Assembly: GCA_030803735.1 (NCBI GenBank) | Contig: JAURUC010000001.1 | Location: forward strand, 2,869,501-2,933,500 | DNA: 64,000 nt | Direction of reading: 5' to 3' | Origin: Actinopolyspora lacussalsi | GTDB taxonomy: Bacteria > Actinomycetota > Actinomycetes > Mycobacteriales > Pseudonocardiaceae | Shown: piece after piece, positions 36,957-48,355 of the stretch | How positions within the stretch are numbered: the stretch's first letter is position 1 | Layout of the letters: every line of letters begins with the position of its first letter | Made by a program: the position numbers and the translations under genes | The notes under the pieces: model-generated | Databases searched by the model: none | Seen by the model: only the letters and a program-made list of their open reading frames with translations | What the model was told of the DNA's origin: nothing

Positions 36957-37271
36957 TTAGATGTCCTTACCGTTGCGGCGAGAGATCCGAACCTTCTTGC
37001 CGTCTTCACCGGTGCGGTAGCCGACGCGGGTGGGCTTACCGTCCGAGTCCACGACCATGACGTTGCTGACGTGGATCGCGGCTTCCTGCGTCACGATGCC
37101 GCCGGACTGCGCACCACGCTCGGTACGCGAGACGCGCGTGTGCTTCTTGATCTGGTTGACGCCCTCGACCAGCACACGCTCCCGACTCGGGAAGGCCTGG
37201 ATGACCTTGCCCCGGGCACCCTTGTCCTTACCGGCGATGACGACGACCGTGTCGCCCTTCTTCACCTTCAT
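36957..37271 (-). CDS. rplX: 50S ribosomal protein L24
   Basis: L24 is an assembly initiator at the tunnel exit. It has 104 residues from the ATG at 37271: [20 protein letters not shown] (KOW motif), [20 protein letters not shown] and a basic end. The ATG overlaps the rplN stop by one base. Confidence 0.96.
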   Translation of the reverse strand: MKVKKGDTVVVIAGKDKGARGKVIQAFPSRERVLVEGVNQIKKHTRVSRTERGAQSGGIVTQEAAIHVSNVMVVDSDGKPTRVGYRTGEDGKKVRISRRNGKDI

Positions 37272-37639
37272 CACAGCACCTCCGGCGCGAGTGAGATGAT
37301 CTTCATGAACTTCTTCTCACGCAGCTCACGCCCGACGGGGCCGAAGATACGGGTACCTCGGGGGTCACCACCCGGCCTGACCAGGACGGCGGCGTTCTCG
37401 TCGAACCGGATGTAGGAACCGTCCGGACGACGCTTTTCCTTCTTCTGGCGGACGATTACCGCCTTGACCACATCACCACGCTTGACACCGGCGGCGGGAA
37501 TGGCTTCCTTGACGGTAGCCACCACCACGTCGCCGATACCCGCGTAGCGCCGACCGGAACCACCGAGCACCCTGATCGTGAGGATCTCCTTGGCCCCGGT
37601 GTTGTCGGCGACTCGCAGTCGCGACTCCTGCTGGATCAC
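37271..37639 (-). CDS. rplN: 50S ribosomal protein L14
   Basis: L14 forms part of the inter-subunit surface. It has 122 residues from the GTG at 37639: [40 protein letters not shown] and [29 protein letters not shown] precedes the start. A strong terminator separates it from rpsQ, so it opens a new transcript. Confidence 0.97.
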   Translation of the reverse strand: MIQQESRLRVADNTGAKEILTIRVLGGSGRRYAGIGDVVVATVKEAIPAAGVKRGDVVKAVIVRQKKEKRRPDGSYIRFDENAAVLVRPGGDPRGTRIFGPVGRELREKKFMKIISLAPEVL

Positions 37640-37729
37640 CTTTACTCCTGACCCTAAGTTTCCGCACACGCTGTGCGGAGACACTTTGGCACGCCCGATT
37701 TCCGACCCGGCATGCGCGGTCACAACAAC

Positions 37730-37759
37730 CCGCGGGGGGCTTGCCGCCGCCCCCCGCGG
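37730..37759 (-). terminator. Terminator between rpsQ and rplN
   Basis: A perfect 11-bp all-GC inverted repeat (CCGCGGGGGGC / GCCCCCCGCGG) with an 8-nt loop starts a few bases past the rpsQ stop. It divides the S10 operon from the rplN-headed spc operon. Confidence 0.85.
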
Positions 37760-37765
37760 ATGGCG

Positions 37766-38044
37766 TTACTTGGCCTTTTCCTGGATCTCGACCAACCGCC
37801 AGCGCTTCGAGGCCGACAGCGGACGAGTCTCCATCAGCGACACCCGGTCGCCGATGCCCGCCTCGTTGTTCTCGTCATGCGCCTTGACCTTGGTGGTCTT
37901 GCGCATGATCTTGCCGTAGAGCGGGTGCTTCTTACGGTCCTCGAGGGCCACGACCACCGTCTTGTCCATCTTGTCCGAGACGACGTAGCCCTCACGGGTC
38001 TTGCGCTGGTTGCGCTGCTGCTCTTGCGTGACTGTTTCGCTCAT
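37766..38044 (-). CDS. rpsQ: 30S ribosomal protein S17
   Basis: This 92-residue protein is a 16S 5'-domain binder. [20 protein letters not shown] and [20 protein letters not shown] are typical of actinobacterial S17. It overlaps the rpmC stop by 4 nt (ATGA). It is the last gene of the S10 operon before a terminator. Confidence 0.97.
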   Translation of the reverse strand: MSETVTQEQQRNQRKTREGYVVSDKMDKTVVVALEDRKKHPLYGKIMRKTTKVKAHDENNEAGIGDRVSLMETRPLSASKRWRLVEIQEKAK

Positions 38045-38283
38045 GCCGCGCCCTCCTCGGCGCCCTCGGGAGACACGGAGAGGCCCAGCTCACGTTCACG
38101 CATGATCGTGTAGATCCGAGCGATGTCCCGACGAACGACGCGCAACCTTCGGTTGTTCTGCAATTGCCCGGTAGCCATCTGGAACCGAAGGTTGAACAGC
38201 TCTTCCTTCGATTCACGCAGCCGGGAGACGAGCTCCTCGTCGTTGAGTTCCCGGAGCTCGGTAGCGGTGACACCAGCCGCCAT
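38041..38283 (-). CDS. rpmC: 50S ribosomal protein L29
   Basis: This 80-residue protein lies at the tunnel exit. [20 protein letters not shown] and [20 protein letters not shown] identify it. The ATG overlaps the rplP stop by one base. Confidence 0.97.
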   Translation of the reverse strand: MAAGVTATELRELNDEELVSRLRESKEELFNLRFQMATGQLQNNRRLRVVRRDIARIYTIMRERELGLSVSPEGAEEGAA

Positions 38284-38702
38284 CAGAAGTCACCACCCTC
38301 GCGGGACACGATCTTGCACTTCATCGGAAGCTTGTGGACCGCGCGCCTCAGTGCCTCGTAAGCGATCTTTTCGTTCGGGTAGTTCAGCTCGAAAACCACC
38401 CGGCCCGGCTTGACGTTGGCGATCCAGTACTCCGGCGAACCCTTACCGGAACCCATGCGGGTCTCGGCCGGCTTCTTGGTCAGCGGGCGGTCCGGGAAGA
38501 TGTTGATCCACACCTTGCCGCCACGCTTGACGTGCCTGGTAATCGCGATACGGGCCGACTCGATCTGCCGGTTGGTCACGTAGGCGTGTTCCAGCGCCTG
38601 GATGCCGTACTCGCCGAAGTTGATCCGGGTGCCGCCCTTGGCGAAGCCCTTACGCTTCGGCGCGTGGCTCTTGCGCCACCTGACCTTGCGTGGGACGAGC
38701 AC
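38283..38702 (-). CDS. rplP: 50S ribosomal protein L16
   Basis: L16 lies near the A-site tRNA elbow. It has 139 residues with a GTG start: [40 protein letters not shown] and [20 protein letters not shown]. It starts 3 nt after rpsC. Confidence 0.97.
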   Translation of the reverse strand: MLVPRKVRWRKSHAPKRKGFAKGGTRINFGEYGIQALEHAYVTNRQIESARIAITRHVKRGGKVWINIFPDRPLTKKPAETRMGSGKGSPEYWIANVKPGRVVFELNYPNEKIAYEALRRAVHKLPMKCKIVSREGGDF

Positions 38703-38705
38703 TTG

Positions 38706-39629
38706 TCAGTCCTCCGTCTTCTCATCAGCGTGCGGCTCGCTGACAGCCGGAGCGTTCGCGGCGGCGGCGTCCGTCGCCGTCTGCTCCTGCTGCGGGCTCT
38801 CCGCGGAGCCACCGGACTTACCGCCCTTGGCTGCGGCACGGCCACCCTCGGTGCCCACGTTCGTGGTGCCGGAGGCACCCGAACGACGACGGCCGCCACG
38901 CTCGGAACGGCCGCCACGGCCGCCCTCGCGACCGCCACCACCGCCGCCGCCCTCGCCGCGCGGCGGGCGCACCTCGGACTCCTGCTGCTTCTGCTTCAGG
39001 CCGCCGATGAGCTCGCCCTTGTAGATCCAGACCTTCACACCGATACGGCCGAAGGTCGTACGAGCCTCGAAGAACCCGTAGTCCATGTCCGCACGCAGCG
39101 TGTGCAGCGGCACCTGGCCCTCACGGTAGAACTCCGAGCGGGACATCTCGGCGCCGCCGAGCCTGCCACTGCACTGCACCCGGATCCCCTTGACCTGGGA
39201 GGAGCGCATGGCCGACTGGATGCCCTTGCGCATGGCCCTGCGGAAGGACACCCGGTTCGACAGCTGCTCGGCGATCCCCTGGGCGACCAGCTGAGCGTCG
39301 GCCTCGGAGTTCTTGACCTCGAGGATGTTGAGCTGAACCTGCTTACCGGTCAGCTTCTCCAGCGAACCGCGGATGCGGTCCGCCTCGGCACCCCGCCGAC
39401 CGATGACGATTCCCGGCCGTGCGGTGTGAATGTCCACCCTCACCCGCTCGCGAGTGCGCTCGATCTCCACCTTGGAGATCCCGGCGCGCTCCATCCCGCG
39501 GGAGAGATGACGGCGGATCTTGACGTCCTCCGCGACGTACTCCGCGTATTGCTTGTCGGCGTACCAGCGCGACTTCCAGTCCGTGGTGATGCCGAGCCGG
39601 AAGCCGTGCGGGTTGATTTTCTGACCCAC
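38706..39629 (-). CDS. rpsC: 30S ribosomal protein S3 with long Gly/Arg-rich C-terminus
   Basis: S3 forms the mRNA entry tunnel. The core (1-215) has [22 protein letters not shown]-domain [20 protein letters not shown] and [15 protein letters not shown]. From ~220 to 307 the chain becomes an RGG-type Gly/Arg stretch, then an Ala/Ser/Glu acidic end. E. coli S3 is ~233 residues and mycobacterial S3 ~275, so this tail is long. It overlaps the rplV stop by one base. Confidence 0.96.
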   Translation of the reverse strand: MGQKINPHGFRLGITTDWKSRWYADKQYAEYVAEDVKIRRHLSRGMERAGISKVEIERTRERVRVDIHTARPGIVIGRRGAEADRIRGSLEKLTGKQVQLNILEVKNSEADAQLVAQGIAEQLSNRVSFRRAMRKGIQSAMRSSQVKGIRVQCSGRLGGAEMSRSEFYREGQVPLHTLRADMDYGFFEARTTFGRIGVKVWIYKGELIGGLKQKQQESEVRPPRGEGGGGGGGREGGRGGRSERGGRRRSGASGTTNVGTEGGRAAAKGGKSGGSAESPQQEQTATDAAAANAPAVSEPHADEKTED

Positions 39630-40054
39630 TACCGGGCACTCCCCTTCTGGCTGCGCTTACGAGACTTGCCCTGGCCCTTCGGCTGGCGCGACTCGACCTC
39701 GACCGTGATGTGGCTGGTCCGCTTGCGGATCCGGAAGGCCCGGCCCTGAGCACGCGGGCGGAACCGCTTCAGCGTCGGTCCCTCGTCCACATACGCGCGG
39801 TGTACCCACAGCGTGCTCGGATCGAGCGCGTTGTTGTTCTCCGCGTTGGCCATCGCACTGGCGAGCACCTTCGACACCTGACCGCTGGCGGTCTGCGGCG
39901 CGAACTTGAGCACGTCCAGGGCTTCGCTGGCGCTTCGACCCCTGATGAGATCGACCACGCGCCGCGCCTTCATGGGCGACACGCGGACGAAGCGGGCCCG
40001 CGCCACTGCACGCGGATTCTCAACCGCGGCACTGTCGTCGGTACGGGCATTCAT
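39629..40054 (-). CDS. rplV: 50S ribosomal protein L22
   Basis: L22 lines the exit tunnel (macrolide region). It has 141 residues: [40 protein letters not shown] and [20 protein letters not shown]. It lies 69 nt after rpsS. Confidence 0.97.
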   Translation of the reverse strand: MNARTDDSAAVENPRAVARARFVRVSPMKARRVVDLIRGRSASEALDVLKFAPQTASGQVSKVLASAMANAENNNALDPSTLWVHRAYVDEGPTLKRFRPRAQGRAFRIRKRTSHITVEVESRQPKGQGKSRKRSQKGSAR

Positions 40055-40123
40055 CCTGCTACCCCTTTGCCCCGGGTCGTCGAATCCGTGCGACGACCCG
40101 GCTCGTTCGTGTCACAAACCCGC

Positions 40124-40405
40124 TCAGCGGCGGCGAGACTTGCGGTCATCCTTGACGTGACCCTTGAAAGTGCGGGTCGGGGCGAACTCGCCGAGCTTGT
40201 GCCCGACCATGTTCTCGCTGATGAACACCGGCACGTGCTTGCGGCCGTCGTGCACCGCAATCGTGTGCCCCACCATGTCCGGGATGACCGTGGACCGGCG
40301 CGACCAGGTCTTGATCACCGTCTTCTTGTTGGACTCGTTCAGGGTGTCCACCTTCTTGAGCAGGTGGTCGTCCACGAACGGGCCCTTCTTCAGGCTACGT
40401 GGCAT
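40124..40405 (-). CDS. rpsS: 30S ribosomal protein S19
   Basis: This 93-residue protein sits at the 30S head. [40 protein letters not shown] and [20 protein letters not shown] are standard. It is 18 nt after rplB. Confidence 0.97.
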   Translation of the reverse strand: MPRSLKKGPFVDDHLLKKVDTLNESNKKTVIKTWSRRSTVIPDMVGHTIAVHDGRKHVPVFISENMVGHKLGEFAPTRTFKGHVKDDRKSRRR

Positions 40406-40423
40406 CGGTCGTTACCTCCCTGC

Positions 40424-41263
40424 TCAGCGCCGCTTCTTCTTGCCGGTGCGACGGCGCCGAACGATGAGCTTGTCACTGGGTTTGCTGCGGCGGCTACGAC
40501 CCTCGGGCTTACCCTTCGGGTTGACCGGGTGACGACCACCGGAGGTGCGTCCCTCACCACCGCCGTGCGGGTGGTCGATCGGGTTCATGACGACACCGCG
40601 GACGGTCGGGCGCTTGCCCTTCCAGCGGTTACGCCCCGCCTTGCCCCAGTTGATGTTGGAGTGCTCGGAGTTACCGACCTCGCCAACAGTGGCCCGGCAG
40701 CGGACATCGACGTTGCGGATCTCACCCGAAGGCATCCGCAACTGGGCGTAAGGCCCTTCCTTGGCCACCAGCTGAACCCTGGTGCCCGCCGAACGAGCGA
40801 TCTTCGCCCCACCACCGGGACGCAGCTCGATGGCGTGGATCACCGTACCGGTGGGGATGTTGCGCATCGGCAGGTTGTTACCCGGCTTGATGTCGGCCCG
40901 CGGCCCGCTCTCCACCATGTGGCCCTGCTGGACCTTGTTCGGCGCGATGATGTAACGCTTCTCGCCGTCCCGGTAGTGCAGCAGCGCGATGCGCGCGCTC
41001 CGGTTGGGGTCGTACTCGATGTGCGCGACCTTGGCCGGCACACCGTCCTTGTCGTTGCGGCGGAAGTCGATCACGCGGTAAGCACGCTTGTGACCGCCAC
41101 CCTGGTGCCGAGTGGTGATCCGGCCGTGCCCGTTCCGGCCGCCCTTGCCGTGCAGCGGACGGACCAGCGACTTCTCCGGGTAGGATCGGGTGATCTCGGA
41201 GAAATCGGCCACGCTCGAACCGCGACGGCCCGCCGTCGTCGGCTTGTACTTGCGAATGCCCAT
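40424..41263 (-). CDS. rplB: 50S ribosomal protein L2
   Basis: L2 is essential for subunit association and peptidyl transfer. It has 279 residues: [40 protein letters not shown] (with the functionally important His in the loop) and a basic KKKRR tail. It is 47 nt after rplW. Confidence 0.97.
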   Translation of the reverse strand: MGIRKYKPTTAGRRGSSVADFSEITRSYPEKSLVRPLHGKGGRNGHGRITTRHQGGGHKRAYRVIDFRRNDKDGVPAKVAHIEYDPNRSARIALLHYRDGEKRYIIAPNKVQQGHMVESGPRADIKPGNNLPMRNIPTGTVIHAIELRPGGGAKIARSAGTRVQLVAKEGPYAQLRMPSGEIRNVDVRCRATVGEVGNSEHSNINWGKAGRNRWKGKRPTVRGVVMNPIDHPHGGGEGRTSGGRHPVNPKGKPEGRSRRSKPSDKLIVRRRRTGKKKRR

Positions 41264-41310
41264 CTCTATCGCAGTCCTCAGTCTCCTTCGGTCGGTTGCG
41301 AACGCCCGCT

Positions 41311-41610
41311 TCAGGCGGCCGAACCGCCGAAGATCTCAATCGGCTTGCTATCGGGGGACAGCGTCACGATCGCCCGCTTGGTGTCCTTGCGTTTGCCGAA
41401 ACCGGTGCGGGTCCGCTTGCGCTTGCCCTGGCGGTTGATCGTGTTGACACTCTTGACCTGCACGCCGAAGATCTTCTCGACCGCGATCTTGATCTCGGTC
41501 TTGTTGGAGGTCGGGCGCACCAGGAACGTGTACTGGTTCTCCGAGATCAGGCCGTAGCTCTTCTCGGAGATCACCGGCGCGATGATGATGTCTCGCGGAT
41601 CGGGGATCAC
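41311..41610 (-). CDS. rplW: 50S ribosomal protein L23
   Basis: L23 docks SRP and trigger factor at the tunnel exit. It has 99 residues: [40 protein letters not shown] and [20 protein letters not shown]. The start overlaps the rplD stop by 4 nt. Confidence 0.96.
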   Translation of the reverse strand: MIPDPRDIIIAPVISEKSYGLISENQYTFLVRPTSNKTEIKIAVEKIFGVQVKSVNTINRQGKRKRTRTGFGKRKDTKRAIVTLSPDSKPIEIFGGSAA

Positions 41611-42305
41611 TGGTCTGCCTCCTCAGCCTGACTCGAAGTCGCGTCGGAAGTGACCGCGGTCTTGGCCGAACGACCCGGAGACCGTTCCGCGACGAAACGC
41701 TCGAAGGCTTCCTTGCTGAACACGACGTCGTCGTTGACCAGAACGTCGTAGGTGTTCAGCTGACCGGGGTCGATGATGTGCACGTGGGGAAGGTTGCGCA
41801 GGCTCAGCCACGCGTTCTCCTCGGTGCGGTTGAGCACCACCAGCACGCGCCGGGCGTCGGTGACGTTGCGCAGCGCGGCCTTGGCCTCCTTGGTGGAGGG
41901 CTTGTCACCGGTCGTCACCTGGTTGATGACGTGCAGCTGCTCGGAACGCGCCCGGTCGGAGAGGGCACCGCGCAGGGCGGCGGCCTTCATCTTCTTGGGC
42001 GTGCGCTGCGAGTAGTCGCGCGGGGTCGGGCCGTGCACCGTGCCACCGCCGACGAACTGCGGGGCGCGGATCGAACCCTGCCGGGCGTTACCGGTCCCCT
42101 TCTGGCGGTACGGCTTCTTGCTACCGCCGGAGACCTCGGCGCGGGTCTTGACCGAGTGCGTGCCCTGCCGAGCCGCCGCGAGCTGGGCGGTCACGACCTG
42201 GTGCATCAGCGGCACGTTCGCCTGCGCGTCGAACAGCTCCGCGGGCAGATCGACCTGCCCGTCGGTCTTGCCTTCCGGGGTACGGACGTCGAGCTTCGCG
42301 GCCAT
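41607..42305 (-). CDS. rplD: 50S ribosomal protein L4
   Basis: L4 lines the exit tunnel; in E. coli it also represses the S10 operon. It has 232 residues from the ATG at 42305: [60 protein letters not shown] and a short C-terminal extension rich in Ser/Ala/Glu. It overlaps the rplC stop by one base. Confidence 0.97.
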   Translation of the reverse strand: MAAKLDVRTPEGKTDGQVDLPAELFDAQANVPLMHQVVTAQLAAARQGTHSVKTRAEVSGGSKKPYRQKGTGNARQGSIRAPQFVGGGTVHGPTPRDYSQRTPKKMKAAALRGALSDRARSEQLHVINQVTTGDKPSTKEAKAALRNVTDARRVLVVLNRTEENAWLSLRNLPHVHIIDPGQLNTYDVLVNDDVVFSKEAFERFVAERSPGRSAKTAVTSDATSSQAEEADQ

Positions 42306-42955
42306 CACGCACCACCCTTCGTAGAGCTCTTGACCAGCACGAGGCCACCGTTCGGGCCGGGAATGGCACCCTTGATCAGCAGCAGCCCGGACTCGTCGTC
42401 GACCCGGTGAACCTTGAGGTTCTGGGTGGTCACGCGGTTGCCGCCCATACGGCCGGGCATCTTCTTGCCCTTGAACACCCTGGCGGGGTAAGCGCAACCA
42501 CCGATCGAGCCCGGCTTGCGGTGCACGGCCTGGGTACCGTGACTCATCGGCTGCCTGCCGAAGTTGTACCGCTTGATCGTGCCCGCGAAGCCCTTGCCCT
42601 TGCTGGTGCCGACCACGTCGACCTGGGCGCCCGACTCGAACACGTCGGCCGTCAGCTCCTGGCCGAGTTCGTAGTCGTTGGCGTCCGAGGTGCGCAGCTC
42701 GACCAGGTGACGACGCGGCGTCACTCCGGCACGGGCGAACTGGCCACCACGTGGCTTGCTCACCTTGCGCGGATCGATGGCGCCGAACGCCAGCTGCACG
42801 GCCTGGTAGCCGTCGTTCTCGTTGGTACGGATCTGGGTCACCAGGTTGGGCCCGGCCTGCACGACCGTCACCGGGACAACCCGGTTGTTGTCGTCGAAGA
42901 CCTGGGTCATCCCGAGCTTGGTGCCCAGAATCCCCTTCATCTGCCTTTCAGACAT
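42305..42955 (-). CDS. rplC: 50S ribosomal protein L3
   Basis: L3 reaches the peptidyl transferase centre. It has 216 residues: [60 protein letters not shown] and [20 protein letters not shown]. It lies 51 nt after rpsJ. Confidence 0.97.
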   Translation of the reverse strand: MSERQMKGILGTKLGMTQVFDDNNRVVPVTVVQAGPNLVTQIRTNENDGYQAVQLAFGAIDPRKVSKPRGGQFARAGVTPRRHLVELRTSDANDYELGQELTADVFESGAQVDVVGTSKGKGFAGTIKRYNFGRQPMSHGTQAVHRKPGSIGGCAYPARVFKGKKMPGRMGGNRVTTQNLKVHRVDDESGLLLIKGAIPGPNGGLVLVKSSTKGGA

Positions 42956-43006
42956 GGGTCTCGTTCTCTCCGCCGCCTGTCACTGAAACGAATGCGCGTC
43001 GACCGC

Positions 43007-43312
43007 TCACTGAATATTCACATCGACACTGGCCGGCAGGTCGATGCGCATGAGCGCATCCACCGTCTTGGGTGTCGGCTCGACGATGTCGATGAGTCGC
43101 TTGTGCGTCCGCATCTCGAAGTGCTCCCGCGAGTCCTTGTACTTGTGCGGGGAGCGGATGACGCAGTAGACGTTCTTCTCGGTAGGCAGCGGCACCGGCC
43201 CGACGACCGAAGCGCCGGTGCGCGTCACGGTCTCGACGATCTTGCGCGCGGACGCGTCGATCGCCTCGTGGTCGTAGGCCTTGAGCCGGATGCGGATCTT
43301 CTGTCCCGCCAT
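43007..43312 (-). CDS. rpsJ: 30S ribosomal protein S10
   Basis: S10 is part of the 30S head and, with NusB, of antitermination complexes. It has 101 residues from the ATG at 43312: [40 protein letters not shown] and [20 protein letters not shown]. It heads the S10 operon. A 524-nt leader/promoter region precedes it, with a hairpin element also found upstream of rpsL. Confidence 0.97.
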   Translation of the reverse strand: MAGQKIRIRLKAYDHEAIDASARKIVETVTRTGASVVGPVPLPTEKNVYCVIRSPHKYKDSREHFEMRTHKRLIDIVEPTPKTVDALMRIDLPASVDVNIQ

Positions 43313-43483
43313 AGTGGCTTGCCGTTCCTCTAGTCTCGTGCCGCTAGTACCTAGCGCGGTGCGCAGACCCGGCGCCGACGTCGCGGCGACCCGGCGGCCA
43401 CGTGCTGAAGCGCACGTACCTGCCCGATCTCGCGAACGCGACACCACGGTTTCGCAGCCCGCCCCTGTTCAGGTGTCTGGGTG

Positions 43484-43516
43484 CCCGGTACACGCGGTCG
43501 GGCGTGTCGCCCGCGC
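43484..43516 (-). promoter_or_regulatory. Leader element shared with rpsL (rpsJ copy)
   Basis: On the minus strand this reads CGGGCGACACGCCCGACC, then G, then CGTGT, AC and CGGG. CGGGCG-ACA-CGCCCG is a small hairpin. The same 18-mer and flanking CGTGT..CGGG occur in the rpsL leader at 48356-48385. The core lies ~185-200 nt before the rpsJ start. Confidence 0.6.
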
Positions 43517-43685
43517 GACGCAACCGGTCCCATCGATCCACGCCGATGAGATGGATCCGCAGGGATCCGTACACCTCGGGTTGCCACCTAATCGGCCCCG
43601 GCCGGAACGTTTGTCCGGCGGCACCCGCGCAACCGGAACGCCGCCCCGCGAAGGAAATTCACGGCAACGGCGTGCCCACGTCGAA

Positions 43686-43738
43686 GCGGCCGAACCGATC
43701 ACGAACCGTGATTCACACGGCTCAGGAAGTTCGGCCGC
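43686..43738. other. Inverted repeat in the tuf-rpsJ gap
   Basis: The arms GCGGCCGAAC and GTTCGGCCGC are a perfect 10-bp inverted repeat. The 33-nt loop contains a second hairpin (ATCACG-AAC-CGTGAT). It may be part of tuf termination or of the S10 operon control region. Confidence 0.5.
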
Positions 43739-43795
43739 CTCAACAGGCAACCCGTTCAGGGTGACACACCGAGTGCGTCGCCCCTGAATCGGGGT

Positions 43796-43831
43796 GGGTT
43801 CCGGGTCCGGTCACCACCGGGTCCGGAACCC
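43796..43831 (-). terminator. Terminator after tuf
   Basis: The arms GGGTTCCGG / CCGGAACCC enclose further GC pairing and lie 6 nt past the tuf stop on the minus strand. Confidence 0.75.
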
Positions 43832-43836
43832 TGCCC

Positions 43837-45030
43837 TCACTTGGTGACCTTGATGACGCGACCCGCGCCGACGGTACGGCCGCCCTCACGGATCGCGAAG
43901 CGCAGCCCTTCCTCCATGGCGATGGGCTGGATGAGCTGCACCGACATCTCCGTGTTGTCACCGGGCATGACCATCTCGGTGCCCTCGGGAAGGGTCACCA
44001 CACCGGTCACGTCGGTGGTACGGAAGTAGAACTGCGGACGGTAGTTGTTGAAGAACGGCGTGTGCCTGCCGCCCTCGTCCTTGGACAGGATGTAGACCTG
44101 CGCCTCGAACTCGGTGTGCGGGGTGGTGGTGCCGGGCTTGATGACAACCATGCCCCGCTCGACGTCCTCACGCTTGACACCACGCAGCAGCAGACCGACG
44201 TTGTCGCCGGCCTCACCGCTGTCGAGCAGCTTGCGGAACATCTCGACACCGGTGACGGTCGTGCTGATCGGCTTCTCCTTGATGCCGACCATCTCGACGT
44301 TCTCGTTCACCTTGATGACACCGCGCTCGACACGGCCGGTGACCACGGTCCCGCGACCGGTGATGGAGAAGACGTCCTCCACCGGCATCAGGAACGGCTG
44401 GTCGGTGGCACGCTGCGGGTCCGGAACGCTGGAGTCCACCGCGTTGAGCAGCTCCATGATCTTCTGGCCCCACTCGGCGTCGCCCTCCAGGGCCTTCAGC
44501 GCCGAGACACGGACGATCGGTACGTCGTCGCCCGGGAAGTCCTGCTCGCTGAGGAGCTCACGGACCTCCATCTCGACCAGGTCCATGATCTCCTCGTCGT
44601 CGACCATGTCGGCCTTGTTCAGCGCGACGAGGATGTAGGGGACGCCGACCTGCTTCGCCAGCAGCACGTGCTCGCGGGTCTGCGGCATCGGGCCGTCGGT
44701 GGCGGCCACGACCAGGATCGCACCGTCCATCTGGGCGGCACCGGTGATCATGTTCTTCACGTAGTCCGCGTGGCCCGGAGCGTCCACGTGGGCGTAGTGC
44801 CGCGCCTCGGTCTGGTACTCGACGTGCGCGATCTGAATCGTGATCCCGCGGTCCTTCTCCTCCGGCGCCTTGTCGATGTCCTCGAAAGGCGTGTAGGGGT
44901 TCAGGTCCGGGTGGTTGTCGTGCAGGACCTTGGTGATAGCCGCGGTCAGTGTGGTTTTGCCGTGGTCAACGTGACCGATGGTCCCGATGTTGACGTGCGG
45001 CTTGTCCCTCTCGAACTTCGCCTTCGCCAC
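43837..45030 (-). CDS. tuf: Elongation factor Tu
   Basis: EF-Tu delivers aminoacyl-tRNA to the ribosome. It has 397 residues. GTPase motifs: G1 GHVDHGKT, G2/switch I RGITI, G3 [13 protein letters not shown]4 [10 protein letters not shown]. Domains 2 and 3 are complete, ending [12 protein letters not shown]. It is 160 nt after fusA with a hairpin between them and is followed by its own terminator. Only one copy is seen in this window. Confidence 0.98.
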   Translation of the reverse strand: MAKAKFERDKPHVNIGTIGHVDHGKTTLTAAITKVLHDNHPDLNPYTPFEDIDKAPEEKDRGITIQIAHVEYQTEARHYAHVDAPGHADYVKNMITGAAQMDGAILVVAATDGPMPQTREHVLLAKQVGVPYILVALNKADMVDDEEIMDLVEMEVRELLSEQDFPGDDVPIVRVSALKALEGDAEWGQKIMELLNAVDSSVPDPQRATDQPFLMPVEDVFSITGRGTVVTGRVERGVIKVNENVEMVGIKEKPISTTVTGVEMFRKLLDSGEAGDNVGLLLRGVKREDVERGMVVIKPGTTTPHTEFEAQVYILSKDEGGRHTPFFNNYRPQFYFRTTDVTGVVTLPEGTEMVMPGDNTEMSVQLIQPIAMEEGLRFAIREGGRTVGAGRVIKVTK

Positions 45031-45136
45031 TGGAATGTCCTCCTGGACTCGTCATCATTTCCGCCCCGCCACGGGCTCGGGTCACGCGCCCTCTCGCGTG
45101 GGAGCCAGCTCCGGGCGGAGTCCTGTCGGGTTGTGC

Positions 45137-45174
45137 CATCGGCCCGTTGTCCCGAGCGCGGAAACGGGCCGATG
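45137..45174 (-). terminator. Hairpin between fusA and tuf
   Basis: A perfect 12-bp inverted repeat (CATCGGCCCGTT / AACGGGCCGATG) with a 14-nt loop lies 16 nt past the fusA stop. It may partially terminate or process the str-operon transcript before tuf. Confidence 0.65.
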
Positions 45175-45190
45175 TCGGGCCACAGCGGAG

Positions 45191-47293
45191 TTACTCCCCC
45201 GTGGCCTTCGCGATGATCTCCTTGGCCACGTTCGCCGGAACCTCGCCGTAGGAGTCGAACACCATCGAGTAGTTCGCGCGACCCTGCGTCTTGGAACGCA
45301 GGTCGCCCACGTACCCGAACATTTCGGACAGCGGAACCAGCGCCTTGACAACGCGGGAACCGCCACGCTCCTCCATGGCCTGAACGTGACCACGGCGGGA
45401 GTTGAGGTCGCCGATGACTTCACCCATGTATTCCTCGGGTGTCGTCGTCTCGACCGCCATCAACGGTTCGAGCAGCGCGGGACTGGCCTTGGAGCAGGCC
45501 TCCTTCATCGCCATCGAACCGGCGACCTTGAACGCCATTTCCGACGAGTCCACCTCGTGGTACTGGCCGTCCACCAAGGTCATCTTGACACCGACCATCG
45601 GATAGCCCGCCAGCACACCGACCTGCATGGCGTCCTGCGCGCCCTCGTCCACCGACGGAATGTACTCGCGGGGGATACGCCCACCGGTGATCTGGTTGTC
45701 GAACTCGTAGGTCGCGCTCTCCGAGCTCTGCTCGATCGGATCCAGGTTGACGACCACACGCGCGAACTGACCGGAACCACCGGTCTGCTTCTTGTGCGTG
45801 AACTCGTGCTTCTGGACCGACTTGCGGATCGTCTCGCGGTAGGCGACCTGCGGCTTGCCGATGTTGGCCTCGACCTTGAAGTCGGTCTTCATCCGGTTGA
45901 CCAGGACCTCGAGGTGGAGCTCACCCATGCCCTTGACGATGGTCTGCCCGGTCTCCTCGTCGAACTTGACCTGGAAGGTCGGGTCCTCTTCGGCGAGCTT
46001 CTGGATCGAGGTGGACAGCTTCTCCTGATCGGCCTTGGTCTTGGGCTCGATCGCGACCTCGATGACCGGGTCGGGGAAGCTCATCGACTCCAGAACGATC
46101 TGGTTCTGCGGGTCGCACAGGGTGTCACCGGTGCTGGTGTCCTTCAGCCCGACGACCGCGTAGATGTGCCCGGCCTGTCCCTCCTCGACCGGGTTCTCCT
46201 TGTTGGAGTGCATCTGGAACAGCTTGCCGATGCGCTCCTTGCGGTCCCGGATGGAGTTCATCACCTGGGCACCCTGCTCGATCTTGCCCGAGTAGACCCG
46301 GACGTAGGTGAGCTTGCCGTAGAACGGGTGCACGGCCACCTTGAACGCCAGGGCCGAGAAGGGCTCCTCGGTGCTGGCCTGCCGCTCGGCGGCATCGCCG
46401 GAGCCCGGCAGCACGCCCTGCACCGCGGGAATGTCCAGCGGCGAGGGGAGGTACTCCACGACCGCGTCCAGCATCGGCTGCACGCCCTTGTTCTTGAAGG
46501 CGGTCCCGCACAGCACGGGGAAGGCCTCCTGGCTCAGCGTGAGCGCACGGATGCCCTGCTTGATCTGCTCGACGGTCAGTTCCTCACCGCCGAAGTAGGC
46601 CTCCATGAGCTCTTCACTGGACTCGGCGACCGACTCGAGCAGCTCGTTGCGGTACTCGTGGGCGGTCTCGACCAGATCGGCCGGGATGTCCTCGAGCTCG
46701 TACTGCGCGCCCTTGGCCACGTCACCACGCCAGGTCAGCGCCTTCATGCTGACCAGGTCGACAACACCCTCGAAGTCGGACTCGCTGCCGATGGGCAGTT
46801 GCAGCACCAGCGGCTTGGCGTTGAGTCGTTCCCGGATGGTGCCGAGGGTGAAGTAGAAGTCGGCGCCCATCTTGTCCATCTTGTTGACGAAACAGATGCG
46901 CGGGACGCCGTACTTGTCCGCCTGGCGCCACACCTGCTCGGACTGGGGCTCGACCCCCTCCTTGCCGTCGAACACGGCGACGGCGCCGTCGAGCACCCGC
47001 AGCGAACGCTCCACCTCGGCGGTGAAGTCGACGTGCCCGGGGGTGTCGATGAGGTTGATCTGATGTTCCTGCCAGAACGTCGTGGTGGCAGCCGAGGTAA
47101 TCGTGATACCCCGCTTCTGCTCCTCCGACATCCAATCCATCGTCGCGGCGCCGTCGTGTACCTCACCGAGCTTGTAGTTGATCCCGGTGTAGTACAGAAC
47201 CCGTTCGGTCGTGGTGGTCTTGCCCGCGTCGATGTGGGCCATGATGCCGATGTTGCGGACCTTGGTCAGGTCGGTCAGCACGTCGCGTGCCAC
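45191..47293 (-). CDS. fusA: Elongation factor G
   Basis: EF-G catalyses translocation and, with RRF, ribosome recycling. It has 700 residues. G1 [19 protein letters not shown], switch [11 protein letters not shown]3 [21 protein letters not shown]4 NKMDKMGAD; domain IV tip [20 protein letters not shown]. The GTG/ATG start at 47293 ([14 protein letters not shown]) fits the family. It follows rpsG by 79 nt. Confidence 0.98.
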   Translation of the reverse strand: MARDVLTDLTKVRNIGIMAHIDAGKTTTTERVLYYTGINYKLGEVHDGAATMDWMSEEQKRGITITSAATTTFWQEHQINLIDTPGHVDFTAEVERSLRVLDGAVAVFDGKEGVEPQSEQVWRQADKYGVPRICFVNKMDKMGADFYFTLGTIRERLNAKPLVLQLPIGSESDFEGVVDLVSMKALTWRGDVAKGAQYELEDIPADLVETAHEYRNELLESVAESSEELMEAYFGGEELTVEQIKQGIRALTLSQEAFPVLCGTAFKNKGVQPMLDAVVEYLPSPLDIPAVQGVLPGSGDAAERQASTEEPFSALAFKVAVHPFYGKLTYVRVYSGKIEQGAQVMNSIRDRKERIGKLFQMHSNKENPVEEGQAGHIYAVVGLKDTSTGDTLCDPQNQIVLESMSFPDPVIEVAIEPKTKADQEKLSTSIQKLAEEDPTFQVKFDEETGQTIVKGMGELHLEVLVNRMKTDFKVEANIGKPQVAYRETIRKSVQKHEFTHKKQTGGSGQFARVVVNLDPIEQSSESATYEFDNQITGGRIPREYIPSVDEGAQDAMQVGVLAGYPMVGVKMTLVDGQYHEVDSSEMAFKVAGSMAMKEACSKASPALLEPLMAVETTTPEEYMGEVIGDLNSRRGHVQAMEERGGSRVVKALVPLSEMFGYVGDLRSKTQGRANYSMVFDSYGEVPANVAKEIIAKATGE

Positions 47294-47372
47294 GAGTTAG
47301 TCCCCGTTCCTACAGCAAGCCTGAAGCCGTCGAATCGGTGAGCCGAGGCGGGCAATACAGCCGTGCCCGGCC

Positions 47373-47842
47373 TCACCACCGGTAATGCGCGAAAGCCTTG
47401 TTGGATTCCGCCATCTTGTGCGTGTCCTCGCGCTTCTTGACACTCGCACCGAGACCGTTGCTGGCATCGAGCAGCTCGTTGGTCAGGCGCTCGGTCATCG
47501 TCTTCTCACGACGCTGCCGGGAGAAACGAACCACCCAGCGCAGGGCCAGCGTGGTGGAGCGGCCGGCGCGCACCTCGACCGGGACCTGATAGGTCGCGCC
47601 ACCGACACGGCGGCTGCGTACCTCCAGCGAGGGCTTGATGTTGTCCAGTGCGCGCTTGAGCGTCACGATCGGGTCGGTGCCGGTCTTCTCGCGGCACCCC
47701 TCGAGCGCGGAGTAGACGATGCGCTCGGCGAGCGAGCGCTTGCCGTCCACCAGGACCTTGTTCACCAGCTGAGTGACCAGCGGCGAGCTGTACACGGGAT
47801 CGGCGTTCAGCTGCCGCTTCGGTGCAGGACCCTTCCGGGGCA

Positions 47843-47843
<1 letters not shown>
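47373..47843 (-). CDS. rpsG: 30S ribosomal protein S7
   Basis: S7 nucleates the 30S head; in E. coli it represses the str operon. It has 156 residues: [40 protein letters not shown] and [20 protein letters not shown], ending KAFAHYRW. It overlaps the rpsL stop by one base. Confidence 0.98.
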
Positions 47844-48217
<374 letters not shown>

Positions 48218-48355
48218 GGACCGGCTTTCTTCTCGAGCGTTCGCGTCTTGGTGGTACTCGTTAACAGCAGCGCTCGTTCGAGCACCGTTCGCACCCCTGG
48301 CGCCGAGCACCGCGTACGTAGGTCTCTGTGTACTTGGGCCTCTCCCGCGCCCTCA

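Larger units (their letters stand above)
43313..43836. other. tuf-rpsJ gap: S10 operon promoter and leader
   Basis: 524 nt with no convincing gene. It holds the tuf terminator (43796-43831), a 53-nt inverted repeat (43686-43738) and a conserved leader element (43484-43516). The S10 promoter should lie upstream of the leader element, at about 43530-43690 (minus strand); I could not identify it with confidence. Confidence 0.55.

Noticed and set aside
45100..45180. Fifth copy of the long-hairpin family in the fusA-tuf gap (GCCGATGTCGGG)
   Set aside because: Only ~10 bases match; the stem and centre are different and explained by a simple terminator-like hairpin.
44978..47341. 787-codon plus-strand open frame across fusA and tuf
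   Set aside because: Antisense shadow covering parts of two highly conserved genes; no recognisable motif.
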